From the NCBI GenBank assembly GCA_015231795.1, contig JADGAX010000002.1, positions 434,001-498,000 of the forward strand: a stretch of 64,000 nt of DNA, given 5' to 3'. The notes under the pieces were generated by a model, which worked only from the letters and a program-made list of their open reading frames with translations, had not been told where the DNA came from and made no database searches. Position numbers and translations under genes: made by a program. This document shows positions 18,340-27,073 of this stretch, one piece after another. Every line of letters begins with the position of its first letter. The first letter of the stretch is position 1. The stretch comes from Alphaproteobacteria bacterium. Lineage in GTDB: Bacteria > Pseudomonadota > Alphaproteobacteria > Rhodospirillales > WMHbin7.

Positions 18340-19871
18340 GCCAGGAAGAGGTGCTGTCCTTTCTGGCCGATCCCGCCAGCTATGGATTGGCGGCGGGCGA
18401 GAAGATTGAGCGCATCGATACGCACATTTCGGCGGTGTTTCTGGCGGGCGACAAGGCCTACAAGCTGAAGAAGGCGGTCAAGCTGCCTTTCCTCGACTTC
18501 TCGACGCTTGAAGCGCGCCAAACATTTTGCCGCGCTGAGTTGACGGTCAATCGGCGCACGGCGCCCGATCTGTATCTGGGGGTCGAACCGCTGGTCAGGC
18601 GCGCCGACGGAACGCTCGGTTTTGGCGGCGAGGGCGAGGTCGCCGACTGGCTGGTGGTGATGAAACGCTTCGATCAGGAGGAGCGGCTGGATCGCCTGTC
18701 GGCCATGGGCGAACTTGACCGCCACGCCATGATGGAGCTGGCCGAAGTGGTGGCCGATTTTCACGTCAAGGCGCCGCATCGTTCCGACTATGGCGGTGTG
18801 GCCGGTCTGGCCCATGTGATCGGCACCAACGATTCCACATTCGCCGAAACCGATTTGCCGCGCGACTGCACGCTGCGCCTGACCCAGCATTCGATGGAGC
18901 GCCTTAGCGAGTGCGCCGAAATTCTGGAGGCCAGACGCCAACAAGGCTATGTGCGCCGCGTCCATGGCGATCTGCATCTGGGCAACGTGTTTCGCCACCA
19001 AGGCAAGCCGGTGCTGTTCGATGCCATCGAATTCAACGAGGATTTCGCCTGCGTCGATACTTTGTTCGATCTGGCCTTCCTGCTGATGGACCTTGATCAC
19101 GGCGGCTATCGCTCGCTGGGGTCGGTTCTGTTCAACCACTATCTGCCCTTTGCTGGCGAATGGGCGGGCGGCGAGGCGGGCGGGTTGAAGGCGCTGCCCT
19201 TGTTCTTGTCGCTTCGGGCCGCCATCCGCGCCCATGTGCTGGCGACCAGGGCGCGGCAAGCGAGCGGGGCGGAAGCCGAGCGCGCCCTCAAGGAAGCCAC
19301 GATGTATTTGGATGCGGCGCTCGATTATCTCGATCCGCCGCCGCCCCGCCTGTGCGCCATCGGCGGCTTGTCGGGCAGCGGCAAGTCGCGTCTGGCCCGC
19401 GATCTGGCCCGCTATCTGGGCGCTGCGCCCGGCGCTTTGGTGCTGCGCTCGGACGTAATCCGCAAGCGCCTGCTGGGCAAGACCATGTTCGAACGCCTGG
19501 TCCCCGAGGCTTATGGCGCCGAGATGACGATCCGCACCTTCGACACGCTGTTCCAAGAGGCCGAGGCGGCCCTGAAGGCCGGGCATTCGGTGATCTGCGA
19601 CGCCGTTTTCGCCAGGCCCGAACAGCGCAAGCAGGCGCAAGACTTGGCCTTGCGCCTGAAAGTGCCCTTTACGGCGGGTTGGGCCGACGCGCCGCCCGAG
19701 ATTTTGCGAAAACGCGTGGCCGAGCGAAAGCGCAACGCCTCGGACGCCACCGAACCCGTGCTTGAGATGCAATTCGGCTATGACCTAAGCGCTCTGGACT
19801 GGGCGAAAATCGACACTTCGGGGAGCAAGGACGAGTCCTTTCGCCTAGCTAGGCGGGTGCTAAGAATCTGA
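18336..19871 (+). CDS. Bifunctional aminoglycoside phosphotransferase-like / P-loop ATPase protein
   Basis: A 511-residue fusion. Residues 1-330 resemble the APH/ChoK kinase fold, with the catalytic loop HGDLHLGNV (210-218) and the metal-binding Asp in LFDAIEFNED. The C-terminal part is a small P-loop kinase or ATPase with GLSGSGKS (344-351), similar to zeta-toxin and shikimate-kinase-like domains. Such fusions are widespread in proteobacteria with no known substrate. The start overlaps the gloB stop as ATGA, which might link it to detoxification. No antibiotic-resistance role should be inferred from the fold alone. Confidence 0.85.
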   Translation: MSQEEVLSFLADPASYGLAAGEKIERIDTHISAVFLAGDKAYKLKKAVKLPFLDFSTLEARQTFCRAELTVNRRTAPDLYLGVEPLVRRADGTLGFGGEGEVADWLVVMKRFDQEERLDRLSAMGELDRHAMMELAEVVADFHVKAPHRSDYGGVAGLAHVIGTNDSTFAETDLPRDCTLRLTQHSMERLSECAEILEARRQQGYVRRVHGDLHLGNVFRHQGKPVLFDAIEFNEDFACVDTLFDLAFLLMDLDHGGYRSLGSVLFNHYLPFAGEWAGGEAGGLKALPLFLSLRAAIRAHVLATRARQASGAEAERALKEATMYLDAALDYLDPPPPRLCAIGGLSGSGKSRLARDLARYLGAAPGALVLRSDVIRKRLLGKTMFERLVPEAYGAEMTIRTFDTLFQEAEAALKAGHSVICDAVFARPEQRKQAQDLALRLKVPFTAGWADAPPEILRKRVAERKRNASDATEPVLEMQFGYDLSALDWAKIDTSGSKDESFRLARRVLRI

Positions 19872-19930
19872 CGGCGCTTTCTTTTTCGTTCATTTCGGTT
19901 CATGATGAAAGATCGCTTGGGGAGGACGAG

Positions 19931-20794
19931 ATGAGCAGCATCAAAAGTCTGATCGCCGTGATCGAAGACGCGAACAGTCGAGCGTCCCTGGAATCGGCGC
20001 TGGCCATCGGGCGCGCCTTTTCCGCCCATGTCACCGCCCTGCATGTGAAGGCCGACCCTTCCAACGCCGTGCCTTTGCTGGGCGAGGGCATGTCGGGCGG
20101 CATGATTGAGGAAATGATGTCGGTGGCCGAAAAGGAGGCCAACGAAAAAGCCAAGCTGGCACGCGCCATGTTCGACGAGATCGTGGCGGCGGCGAAAATC
20201 CCCCTGATCGCCACGCCGCCCGCCCCGTCTGAAGCGTCGGTCGCCTTTTACGAGGAAGCCGGGCTGGAAGAGGAAATCGTGGCCCGCAAGGGGCGCCTGG
20301 CCGACCTGATCGTACTGACCAGGCCCGAGGGCGAAACCGACCTGCCTGCCGCCACCACCTTGAATGCCGCCTTGTTTGAAACGGGCCGTCCGGTTCTGAT
20401 GACCGGCAAATCCCTGTCCGAGGCCGCTAGGCGGATCGCCATCGCCTGGAACGGTTCCGCCGAAGCCGCCAGGGCGCTGGCCGCCGCCATGCCCTTCCTG
20501 ACAAGGGACGGCGTTTCGGTGGCGCTGCTGGTGGGCGAGGAAGAGGGGCGCGCCGCCTATGGCCGCTCGGTTCAGGAATATCTGGCATGGCACGGGGTGG
20601 CTTGCGAGATTCGCCTGTTCGCCGCCCATGGCGGGCAGACCGGCGAAAGCCTGCTGCATGAAATGGAGCAGTTCAAGGCCGACATGCTGGTTATGGGCGC
20701 CTATACGCATAGCAGGTTGCGCCAATTGATCATGGGCGGCGTGACGCGCCATGTCGTGGCCAACTGCTCCGTGCCCGTGCTGTTCGCCCACTGA
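19931..20794 (+). CDS. Tandem universal stress protein (UspA family)
   Basis: A 287-residue cytoplasmic protein with two Usp folds. The first (residues 1-150) has lost the nucleotide motif. The second ends in MGAYTHSRLRQLIMGGVTRH, close to the ATP-binding Gly-x2-Gly-x9-Gly-Ser/Thr pattern of UspA proteins. Tandem Usp proteins of this type are common in Rhodospirillales and are induced under starvation or stress. GGGAGGA stands before the ATG. The SDR gene follows after 9 bases. Confidence 0.92.
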   Translation: MSSIKSLIAVIEDANSRASLESALAIGRAFSAHVTALHVKADPSNAVPLLGEGMSGGMIEEMMSVAEKEANEKAKLARAMFDEIVAAAKIPLIATPPAPSEASVAFYEEAGLEEEIVARKGRLADLIVLTRPEGETDLPAATTLNAALFETGRPVLMTGKSLSEAARRIAIAWNGSAEAARALAAAMPFLTRDGVSVALLVGEEEGRAAYGRSVQEYLAWHGVACEIRLFAAHGGQTGESLLHEMEQFKADMLVMGAYTHSRLRQLIMGGVTRHVVANCSVPVLFAH

Positions 20795-20803
20795 CGCGCC
20801 GGG

Positions 20804-21541
20804 ATGGATACTAAGAAAACCGTCATCGTCACCGGGGCCAGCCAAGGCATCGGTCACGCCATTGCGGCGCGCTTCTTGCTCGAAGATTGGCGCGTCATCA
20901 CCTGTTCGCGCCAGGACGTGCCCCCGCATTGCAAGATGAATCCCAACTGGGCGCACCATATCGTGACCGATCTGGTCAAGGACGAGGACGTCGCCCGTTT
21001 CATCGAAGCCGCCAACGCTATTCTGGACGGCGGCCCCTTGCACGCCTTGATCAACAATGCGGGCGTCTCGCCCAAGACCAGCTACAAGGAACGTTTGGGC
21101 ATTTTGAACGGCCCCATCCAGGGCTGGCGCGACGTGTTCGACCTTAATTTCTTCGCACCACTGAAACTGGCTCGCGGCTTCGCTTCGGCGCTCAATCGCG
21201 GCAAGGGGGCGATCGTCAACATCACCTCGATCGCCGGGCATTACGTGCATCCCTTCGCAGGCTCGGCCTATTCCACCTCGAAAGCGGCGCTGTCAGGATT
21301 GACCCGCGAAATGGCGGTCGAGTTCGCCCAGCTTGGCGTGCGCGTCAATGCGCTGGCGCCGGGCGAAATCAAGACCGGCATGATCTCGCCCGACTACGAG
21401 GCCTTCATTCCGCGCATTCCCCTGGAACGCATGGGATCGACCGACGACGTGGCGGGCGTGGCCTTCAGGCTTTGCTCGGACGATTTCGCCTATGTCACGG
21501 GCACCGAGGTCTTCGTGACCGGCGGCCAGCATTTGTTGTAG
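20804..21541 (+). CDS. Short-chain dehydrogenase/reductase
   Basis: A 245-residue NAD(P)-dependent oxidoreductase of unknown substrate. The Rossmann motif is TGASQGIG near the N-terminus. NNAG follows at about residue 82. The catalytic Ser is in NITSIAG, and the Tyr and Lys are in YSTSKAALSG. The C-terminal VTGTEVFVTGGQ is typical of the classical family. It probably shares a transcript with the upstream UspA gene. It converges with the methyltransferase gene across a short hairpin-forming repeat. Confidence 0.9.
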   Translation: MDTKKTVIVTGASQGIGHAIAARFLLEDWRVITCSRQDVPPHCKMNPNWAHHIVTDLVKDEDVARFIEAANAILDGGPLHALINNAGVSPKTSYKERLGILNGPIQGWRDVFDLNFFAPLKLARGFASALNRGKGAIVNITSIAGHYVHPFAGSAYSTSKAALSGLTREMAVEFAQLGVRVNALAPGEIKTGMISPDYEAFIPRIPLERMGSTDDVAGVAFRLCSDDFAYVTGTEVFVTGGQHLL

Positions 21542-21556
21542 GGAAGCCCTCAGCGG

Positions 21557-21606
21557 TCAGCCGTCAGCTTTCAGATAAAAAGGCTGATGGCTGAATGCTG
21601 AAAGCT
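21557..21606. repeat. Hairpin-forming intergenic repeat
   Basis: TCAGCCGTCAGC (21557-21568) pairs with GCTGATGGCTGA (21583-21594) at 11 of 12 positions. AGCTTTCAG (21566-21574) is also the exact complement of CTGAAAGCT (21598-21606). The 68-base gap separates two converging genes and could stop transcription. A similar TCAGCCGTC string lies after trmB at about 57160. Confidence 0.55.
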
Positions 21607-21609
21607 ATT

Positions 21610-22167
21610 TCAAACCCGATGCGGCCCGTAGGTCTTGGCGGCGCAGAGGCGCTGGATGACGGCGGGGCCTTTGCTGCGCGTCACGACGCCCTGTTCGAAG
21701 GCGATGACCGACAATTTGCCATGCACGATGTTCAGCAATTCGTCGGGTTGCAGCAGATGGGCTGGATTGCGCGGGCTGGTCAGCGCATAGGTTTCGTTGC
21801 CATGGGCGAAGGTTTCGTAGATCAGAACGCCGTCTTCGGCCAAGGCGTCGATCAGATGCGCAAAAAGCGGGCGAAAAAGGTAATTGGTGACCACGATGGC
21901 CTGGAATTTGCGGCCCTCGAGCGGCCAGGGCGCGCCATTCTCAAGATCGGCCTTGACGATTTCGAAGCCCGGGGCCGGGGTCAGCAGGCTGGTGTCGCGA
22001 TCAACAGCCGTCACCTTGTTGCCTTGCCGCAAGAACAGGCGGCTGTGCCGCCCGGCGCCCGCCGCTAGGTCCAGCACCTCGCCCTCTGGTGGAATCAAAG
22101 GCGCGAAGCGTTCCACCCAGGCTGAGGGGGCATCGGGTCCGGGCGTGACAATATGTTTGCAGCGCAT
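21610..22167 (-). CDS. Class I SAM-dependent methyltransferase
   Basis: A 185-residue protein. The SAM-binding loop is LDLAAGAGRHSRLFL, followed by the acidic end of strand 2 (VTAVDRD) and a motif IV-like VVTNYLFRPLF. It resembles the small tellurite-resistance/TehB-like methyltransferase group, but the substrate cannot be told. It stands alone on the minus strand, converging with the SDR gene and divergent from the DUF1178 gene, 44 bases apart. Confidence 0.85.
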   Translation of the reverse strand: MRCKHIVTPGPDAPSAWVERFAPLIPPEGEVLDLAAGAGRHSRLFLRQGNKVTAVDRDTSLLTPAPGFEIVKADLENGAPWPLEGRKFQAIVVTNYLFRPLFAHLIDALAEDGVLIYETFAHGNETYALTSPRNPAHLLQPDELLNIVHGKLSVIAFEQGVVTRSKGPAVIQRLCAAKTYGPHRV

Positions 22168-22211
22168 GGAAGGAGATTGCCCATCAGCGCCGGGCGCGGT
22201 AAAGGAAAATC

Positions 22212-22679
22212 ATGATCCTGTTCATGCTGAAATGCCCGTCCGACCACCGGTTCGAGGGCTGGTTCAAGGACGGCGCCGCCTATGAGCGCCAGGCCAAGCG
22301 TCGTCTGATCGCCTGTCCGGTCTGCGAAAGCAGCGAGATTTCCAAGGCCCCGATGGCGCCCCGCATCTCGAAAGGGCTGGCGCGCAACGAGGAAGCGGCC
22401 CCTTTGGCGCCGCCGCAAGACTCCATCCCCACGCCGCCGGTTCCCGCCCAGGAGGCAACCCTGCCCGCCTCGCCCGAATTGCTGACGGCTTTGCGGGACG
22501 TGGTGGAAAAACACTGCGAAAACGTGGGCAGCCGCTTCGCCGAGGAAGCCCGGAGAATCCACTACGGGGAATCCGAGGCGCGGGGCATTTACGGCCAGAC
22601 CGATCCAGAAGAGACCAAGGCCTTGCTCGAGGAAGGCATCGACATCCTTCCCCTGCCCTGGCCGACCCGCAACGCCTGA
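22212..22679 (+). CDS. DUF1178 family protein (putative zinc-ribbon protein)
   Basis: A 155-residue conserved alphaproteobacterial protein of unknown function. The N-terminal MLKCPSDHRFEGWF and the later ACPVCESSEISKAPMAPRI give a Cys/Cys-x2-Cys arrangement that suggests a small zinc site. The C-terminus has IYGQTDPEETKALLEEGID and PLPWPTRNA, which match the family signature from memory. No signal peptide or membrane helix. The stop is followed by 101 bases before the HAD gene, which hold no clear element. Confidence 0.88.
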   Translation: MILFMLKCPSDHRFEGWFKDGAAYERQAKRRLIACPVCESSEISKAPMAPRISKGLARNEEAAPLAPPQDSIPTPPVPAQEATLPASPELLTALRDVVEKHCENVGSRFAEEARRIHYGESEARGIYGQTDPEETKALLEEGIDILPLPWPTRNA

Positions 22680-22780
22680 CCGGCGATTATGGGTCTCTGC
22701 CATCACATTTCGTCATATCTGAAAACTGGCAGACCGGCCCGACTGGGGTTAAGATTATCGCCCAACAACCAAGGGTCCGC

Positions 22781-23452
22781 ATGGCCAGCAGCCAGGATTT
22801 GCGTCTCGTCGTCTTCGATGTCGACGGCACGCTGATCGACAGTCAGCACAATATCGTGAACGCCGTGGCGGACGCCTGGCGGGCGGAGGGGCTTGACGTT
22901 CCCGCCCCCTGGCAAGTGCGGCGCAATATCGGCTTGCCCTTGGAAGAGGCCATCGCCGCTCTGATCCCCGAGGCCGAGCGCGATTTCCATCTGCATCTAA
23001 CCGAACTGTACAAACAGGCCTTCGCCGCCAACAGAAAGCGCGCCGACTATGCCGAGCCGCTCTATCCCGGCGTTCTGGAAGCGATGGACCGGCTGGAAGC
23101 CTGCGGCTGCCTGTTGGGCATCGCCACCGGCAAGTCGCGCCGGGGCCTGGACGCTGTTTTCGAACGCCATGGCTTTGGGCACCGCTTCGTGACCGTGCAA
23201 ACGGCCGACGACGCGCCCGGCAAGCCAAATCCGGGCATGTTGCTGAACGCCATGCAAGAAACCGGGGTCCTGTCCTTGCGGACCTACATGGTGGGCGATA
23301 CCTGGTTCGACATGCAGATGGCGGCCAATGCGGGAACGCGAGCAATCGGCGTCGATTGGGGCTATCATGACGTCAGCGAATTGAAACAGGCGGGGGCCGA
23401 GCTGATACTCAGCGCCTTTGCCGAACTACCCGGCGCCGTCGCCGATTTATGA
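22781..23452 (+). CDS. HAD-superfamily phosphatase, phosphoglycolate-phosphatase-like
   Basis: A 223-residue hydrolase. Motif I is FDVDGTLIDS with the nucleophile and acid Asp, motif II is IATGKSRRG, motif III is the Lys in GKPNPGML, and motif IV is MVGDTWFDMQMA. An alpha-helical cap lies between motifs I and II, as in Gph. The neighbours give no pathway, so the substrate (phosphoglycolate or another small phosphate ester) is open. The AsmA gene starts 22 bases after its stop. Confidence 0.9.
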   Translation: MASSQDLRLVVFDVDGTLIDSQHNIVNAVADAWRAEGLDVPAPWQVRRNIGLPLEEAIAALIPEAERDFHLHLTELYKQAFAANRKRADYAEPLYPGVLEAMDRLEACGCLLGIATGKSRRGLDAVFERHGFGHRFVTVQTADDAPGKPNPGMLLNAMQETGVLSLRTYMVGDTWFDMQMAANAGTRAIGVDWGYHDVSELKQAGAELILSAFAELPGAVADL

Positions 23453-23474
23453 ATTTGAAAAAAGGGGTGATGAT

Positions 23475-25442
23475 ATGAAACTGGCAAAAATCATAGGGAT
23501 CGTGGTTGGCGTGGTCGTGTTGGCCATTGGCGGCCTGCTGGGCTATCTGTCGACGATCGACGTCAACAAGTACAAGCCGATGATCTCGGAAGAGGTCAAG
23601 AAGGCGACCGGTCGCGATCTGGTGATCGGCGGCAACGTGTCGCTGAAAGTGTCGCTCTCGCCCGCCGTGGTGGTCGAGAACGTCACCTTCTCCAACATGG
23701 CGGGCGGTTCGCGTCCCGAGATGGCGAAGATCAAGCGCTTCGAAGCGCAAGTGTCGCTGCTTCCCTTGCTGTCGGGCGCCATTCAGGTCAACCGGCTGGT
23801 GATCGTCGAGCCCGACATCCTGATCGAGACCGACAAGCGCGGCAAAGGTAATTGGGAAATGGGCGACGTCGCCGCCAAGTCGGATCAAGCGGCGCCCGCA
23901 ACCCCGCCCGAGGGCGGCAAGGCAGCATTGCCCAACATCGCCGTCGAAGAAGTGCGCATCGAAAAAGCGATGTTCGTCAATCGCGACGGCGTCAAGGGCG
24001 AGGCGATGAAGGTGGCAATCGAACAATTGGTTCTGCGCGCCAAGTCGCTGACCAGCCCCTTGTCGATCGAGTTGGCCGGTTCGCTGGACGACAAGGCTTT
24101 CGAGTTGAAGGGCACCACCGGGCCGGTGGCCGATCTGCTGGCCGCCAAGGCTTGGCCGATGGACCTGAACGCCAAGGCGGGTTTCCTGCTGCCCGTTCCC
24201 ATTCAACTGGCGGGAACGCTGACCATGGGCGACAAAAGCTACGCCATGGACAATCTGAAGCTGGTGCTTGGCAAAAGCACGCTTTCGGGAACGGCCAAGA
24301 TGGCGATGGCCGACCGTCCCCGGGCCACGGTGCGTCTGTCTTCTGACCTGATCGATCTGTCGGAGATCACCCCGGTTTCCGACAAGAAGTCGGAACCGGC
24401 CAAGAAATCGGCCGATGGGCGCGTTTTCCCCGCCGATCCGTTGCCCTTGTCCGGCCTGAAGGCGGCCGACGCCGACGCCGAAATCAAGATCGGCAAGCTG
24501 ATTTTGCCCAACAAGCTGGCTTTCGACGGCATCAACGCCAAGATCTTGCTGAACAACGGGCGCTTGGAAACCAAGCCCTTCTCGCTGAACCTGGGTGGCG
24601 GCAATATCGCCACCAACATGGTGCTGGACGCCAGCTCCGGCAATTCGGCGGCGCTTAATCTGAATGTCGTCGGCAAGCAGGTGGTGGCGGGCACCATCGC
24701 CAAGGAAATGGGCCAATCCGACATGTTCACCGGCGGCCCCACCGACATCAATATCGACCTGCGCGGCAATGGCGGATCGGTGCGTTCCTTGATGGCGGGG
24801 CTGAACGGCGACATCCAGATCGTGATGGGCCAGGGCCGCGTCAACAATACGCTGATCAACTGGGGCGGCGGCGACATCCTGACCCAGGTCTTTAATGCCG
24901 CCAATCCGATGGCCAAGAAGGAAGACCACACGCCGATTTCCTGCGGCGTGGTGCGTTTCAAGGTCACCGACGGCATGGCCAACGCGCCCAAGGGCATCGC
25001 CGTCGAGACCGACAAGCTCGACATCGTGGGCGACGGCACGGCTAATTTGAAGACCGAGGGCCTCGACTTCGGCATCAAGCCCACCGTCAAGGAAGGGCTG
25101 GGGGTCGGCGTCGGCAATCTGGCCAGCATGATCCGCCTTTCCGGGACCATGGGCAGTCCTTCGGTGGGCGTCGATGCCGCCGAGGCCGCCAAGACGGCCC
25201 TGAAAACCGGCGCCGCCGTGGCGACCGGCGGCCTGTCGGTGTTGGGCGGCGCGTTGCTCGACAAGACGGGCGTGACCACCGCCGCCTCGTCGGGGCCGCC
25301 CTGCCAAGTGGCGCTGGGTAAGGGCACGCCCGCCAAGAGCGAGCCAGCGGGATCCAAGCCAGCCGCCCAAACCGCGCCTGCCAAGGATAGCGGTCCCGCC
25401 GGTGCGGTCGGCGGCGCCTTGAAGGGACTCTTCGGGCGCTAA
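23475..25442 (+). CDS. AsmA family protein
   Basis: A large envelope protein with one N-terminal membrane helix (IIGIVVGVVVLAIGGLLGYL) and a long periplasmic part. AsmA-like proteins are bridge-shaped and linked to phospholipid transport to the outer membrane and outer-membrane assembly. Family signs: GRDLVIGGNVSLKVSLSP near the N-terminus and DINIDLRGNGGSVRSLMAGL in the C-terminal region. The 655-residue product ends in a Pro/Ala/Lys-rich tail. The start at 23475 has AAAGGGG upstream. Its stop shares bases with the ATP12 gene start. Together with mlaA/mlaC it forms a lipid-trafficking theme, though not in one operon. Confidence 0.9.
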   Translation: MKLAKIIGIVVGVVVLAIGGLLGYLSTIDVNKYKPMISEEVKKATGRDLVIGGNVSLKVSLSPAVVVENVTFSNMAGGSRPEMAKIKRFEAQVSLLPLLSGAIQVNRLVIVEPDILIETDKRGKGNWEMGDVAAKSDQAAPATPPEGGKAALPNIAVEEVRIEKAMFVNRDGVKGEAMKVAIEQLVLRAKSLTSPLSIELAGSLDDKAFELKGTTGPVADLLAAKAWPMDLNAKAGFLLPVPIQLAGTLTMGDKSYAMDNLKLVLGKSTLSGTAKMAMADRPRATVRLSSDLIDLSEITPVSDKKSEPAKKSADGRVFPADPLPLSGLKAADADAEIKIGKLILPNKLAFDGINAKILLNNGRLETKPFSLNLGGGNIATNMVLDASSGNSAALNLNVVGKQVVAGTIAKEMGQSDMFTGGPTDINIDLRGNGGSVRSLMAGLNGDIQIVMGQGRVNNTLINWGGGDILTQVFNAANPMAKKEDHTPISCGVVRFKVTDGMANAPKGIAVETDKLDIVGDGTANLKTEGLDFGIKPTVKEGLGVGVGNLASMIRLSGTMGSPSVGVDAAEAAKTALKTGAAVATGGLSVLGGALLDKTGVTTAASSGPPCQVALGKGTPAKSEPAGSKPAAQTAPAKDSGPAGAVGGALKGLFGR

Positions 25443-26143
25443 TGACGGCACTTCGCAAGCGTTTCTACAAAGAAGCCGCCGCCGGTTCAGCCGACGGCGG
25501 CTTCGCCGTTCTTCTGGACGGGCGGCAGGTCAAAACCCCCAAGGGGCATCCGCTGATTCTGCCGACGCTGGGTTTGGCCGAGGCGATTGCCCAGGAATGG
25601 GCGGCGCAAGGTGAGAAGATCGAGCCGGAAACCATGCCGCAAATGCAGGTGGCGGCCACCGCCATCGACCGCGTGGGCAGCGAACGTGCCGCCATGCATG
25701 CGAGTTTGATGCGCTATTGCGAAACGGATCTGCTTTGCTACCGTGCTGCGCACCCTGCCGATCTGGTCAAGCGCCAGACTGAAGTTTGGCAACCGGTGCA
25801 AGATTGGGTGGCCTTGCATCTGGACGCTCCGCTTAGGATCACGGAAGGGCTGAGGCCCATAGAACAGCCCGAACAGGCGCTGAAGGCCATCGCGGCGCAG
25901 TTGGAACGCTACGATCACTGGCGCTTTACGGCTTTGTCGGTGGCGGCCTCGGCCAGCGGCTCGCTGCTGTTGGCCTTGGCTTTGGTCGAGGGGCATCTGG
26001 ACGCCCAAGGCGTGATCGCGGCCAGCCAGTTGGACGAAACCTATCAGCAGGAATTGTGGGGCGAGGACGAAGAGGCCCAGGAACGTCAAAGGGCGCTGGC
26101 GCAAGACATTCTGGCGGCTGGGCGTCTGCTGGCTCTGATATGA
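25442..26143 (+). CDS. ATP12-family F1-ATPase assembly chaperone
   Basis: Bacterial homologue of mitochondrial Atp12, which binds the F1 alpha subunit before assembly. The 233 residues show FAVLLDGRQVKTPKGHPLIL, AIAQEWAAQGEKIEP, MPQMQVAATAIDRV and the C-terminal EETYQQELWG-like segment (DETYQQELWGEDEEAQER). The family is restricted to alphaproteobacteria and mitochondria, which supports the taxonomic call. It starts at the last base of the AsmA stop and overlaps the EamA transporter start by 4 bases. It complements the F0 operon 12 kb upstream. Confidence 0.93.
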   Translation: MTALRKRFYKEAAAGSADGGFAVLLDGRQVKTPKGHPLILPTLGLAEAIAQEWAAQGEKIEPETMPQMQVAATAIDRVGSERAAMHASLMRYCETDLLCYRAAHPADLVKRQTEVWQPVQDWVALHLDAPLRITEGLRPIEQPEQALKAIAAQLERYDHWRFTALSVAASASGSLLLALALVEGHLDAQGVIAASQLDETYQQELWGEDEEAQERQRALAQDILAAGRLLALI

Positions 26144-27042
26144 TCGCCCATCTGTCCCGCCTGTCCCCCAACCAGCGAGGAGCGCTTTGGCTGTTGGGGT
26201 CGTCGGCGGCCTTCGCCGCCATGAACGGCGTGATCAAGCTGCTGGGTTCCGACATTCCAACCTCGCAGCTCGTGCTGTTCCGCTGTCTCTTTGGCCTAGT
26301 GGCGCTGTCGCCTTTCATTCTGGCCAATCCCAGACAAGCGCTGGTCGTTTCCAGGCCGGGGCTGCATGTGCTGCGCGCCCTTCTGGGCGTGGCCGCCATG
26401 TCGGCCAATTTCTGGTGCGTGGCCAATTTGCCGCTGGCCTCCGCCACCTCGCTGTTTTTCACCAAGCCGTTGTTCATGCCCCTGCTGGCCGCCTTGTTCC
26501 TGGGCGAGAGGTTTCGCCTGGGCAGGGGCTTGGCGACGCTGGTCGGATTTCTGGGCGTTCTGGCGATGCTGAATCCGCAAGACGGCGCCGATCCCATGTC
26601 TCTGGGCGTCGGCTTGGCCGGGGCTTTCTGCGTGGCGCTGGTGATGATCGTCATCAAGAAACTGACCTTGAGCGAGCAGCCGCTGGCCGTGCTGGTCTGG
26701 TTCACGCTGCTCTCGACGCTGGGCGCCGCACCCTTCGCCGCGATGAGCTGGGTGACCCCCGATTTCGCTCAATGGGGTCTGCTGGCATCCCTGGGCTTCA
26801 TCGGCACGCTGGGCCAGTATCTTCTGATCCGCGCCTACCGGGTTGGCGAAGCCTCGGCGATCACGCCGATCGACTTCACCCAGCTGCTGTTCGCCGGACT
26901 CATGGGCCTTCTGTTCTTCGGCGAATTGCCGTCGCTGCAAAGCTGGGCGGGCATCGCCATCATCGTCGCCGCTGCCTTGTTCCTGACCTTGCAGGAAAGA
27001 AAGTCGGCCCCCTCTCGTCCATTGCCCGGCGATCTGCTATAA
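26140..27042 (+). CDS. EamA/DMT-family transporter
   Basis: A 300-residue inner-membrane protein with about ten hydrophobic helices arranged as two EamA repeats (for example LLGSSAAFAAMNGVIKLLG and LASATSLFFTKPLFMPLLAA in the first, LAGAFCVALVMIVIKKL in the second). DMT transporters export or import small metabolites. The substrate cannot be read from sequence. The ATG at 26140 overlaps the ATP12 stop as ATGA. The longer open frame from 26056 lies inside ATP12 and is not used. Confidence 0.9.
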   Translation: MIAHLSRLSPNQRGALWLLGSSAAFAAMNGVIKLLGSDIPTSQLVLFRCLFGLVALSPFILANPRQALVVSRPGLHVLRALLGVAAMSANFWCVANLPLASATSLFFTKPLFMPLLAALFLGERFRLGRGLATLVGFLGVLAMLNPQDGADPMSLGVGLAGAFCVALVMIVIKKLTLSEQPLAVLVWFTLLSTLGAAPFAAMSWVTPDFAQWGLLASLGFIGTLGQYLLIRAYRVGEASAITPIDFTQLLFAGLMGLLFFGELPSLQSWAGIAIIVAAALFLTLQERKSAPSRPLPGDLL

Positions 27043-27073
27043 GAACTCCAGTTTACGTAAAGGGAGGCGCAGC

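Noticed and set aside
18336-19871. Antibiotic-resistance gene call from the phosphotransferase domain
   Set aside because: The fold is shared by many small-molecule kinases. The fusion to a P-loop domain and the gloB context do not support resistance.
23409-25451. Minus-strand open frame of 680 codons opposite AsmA
   Set aside because: AsmA motifs, signal helix and ribosome site are on the plus strand. The antisense product shows no domain.
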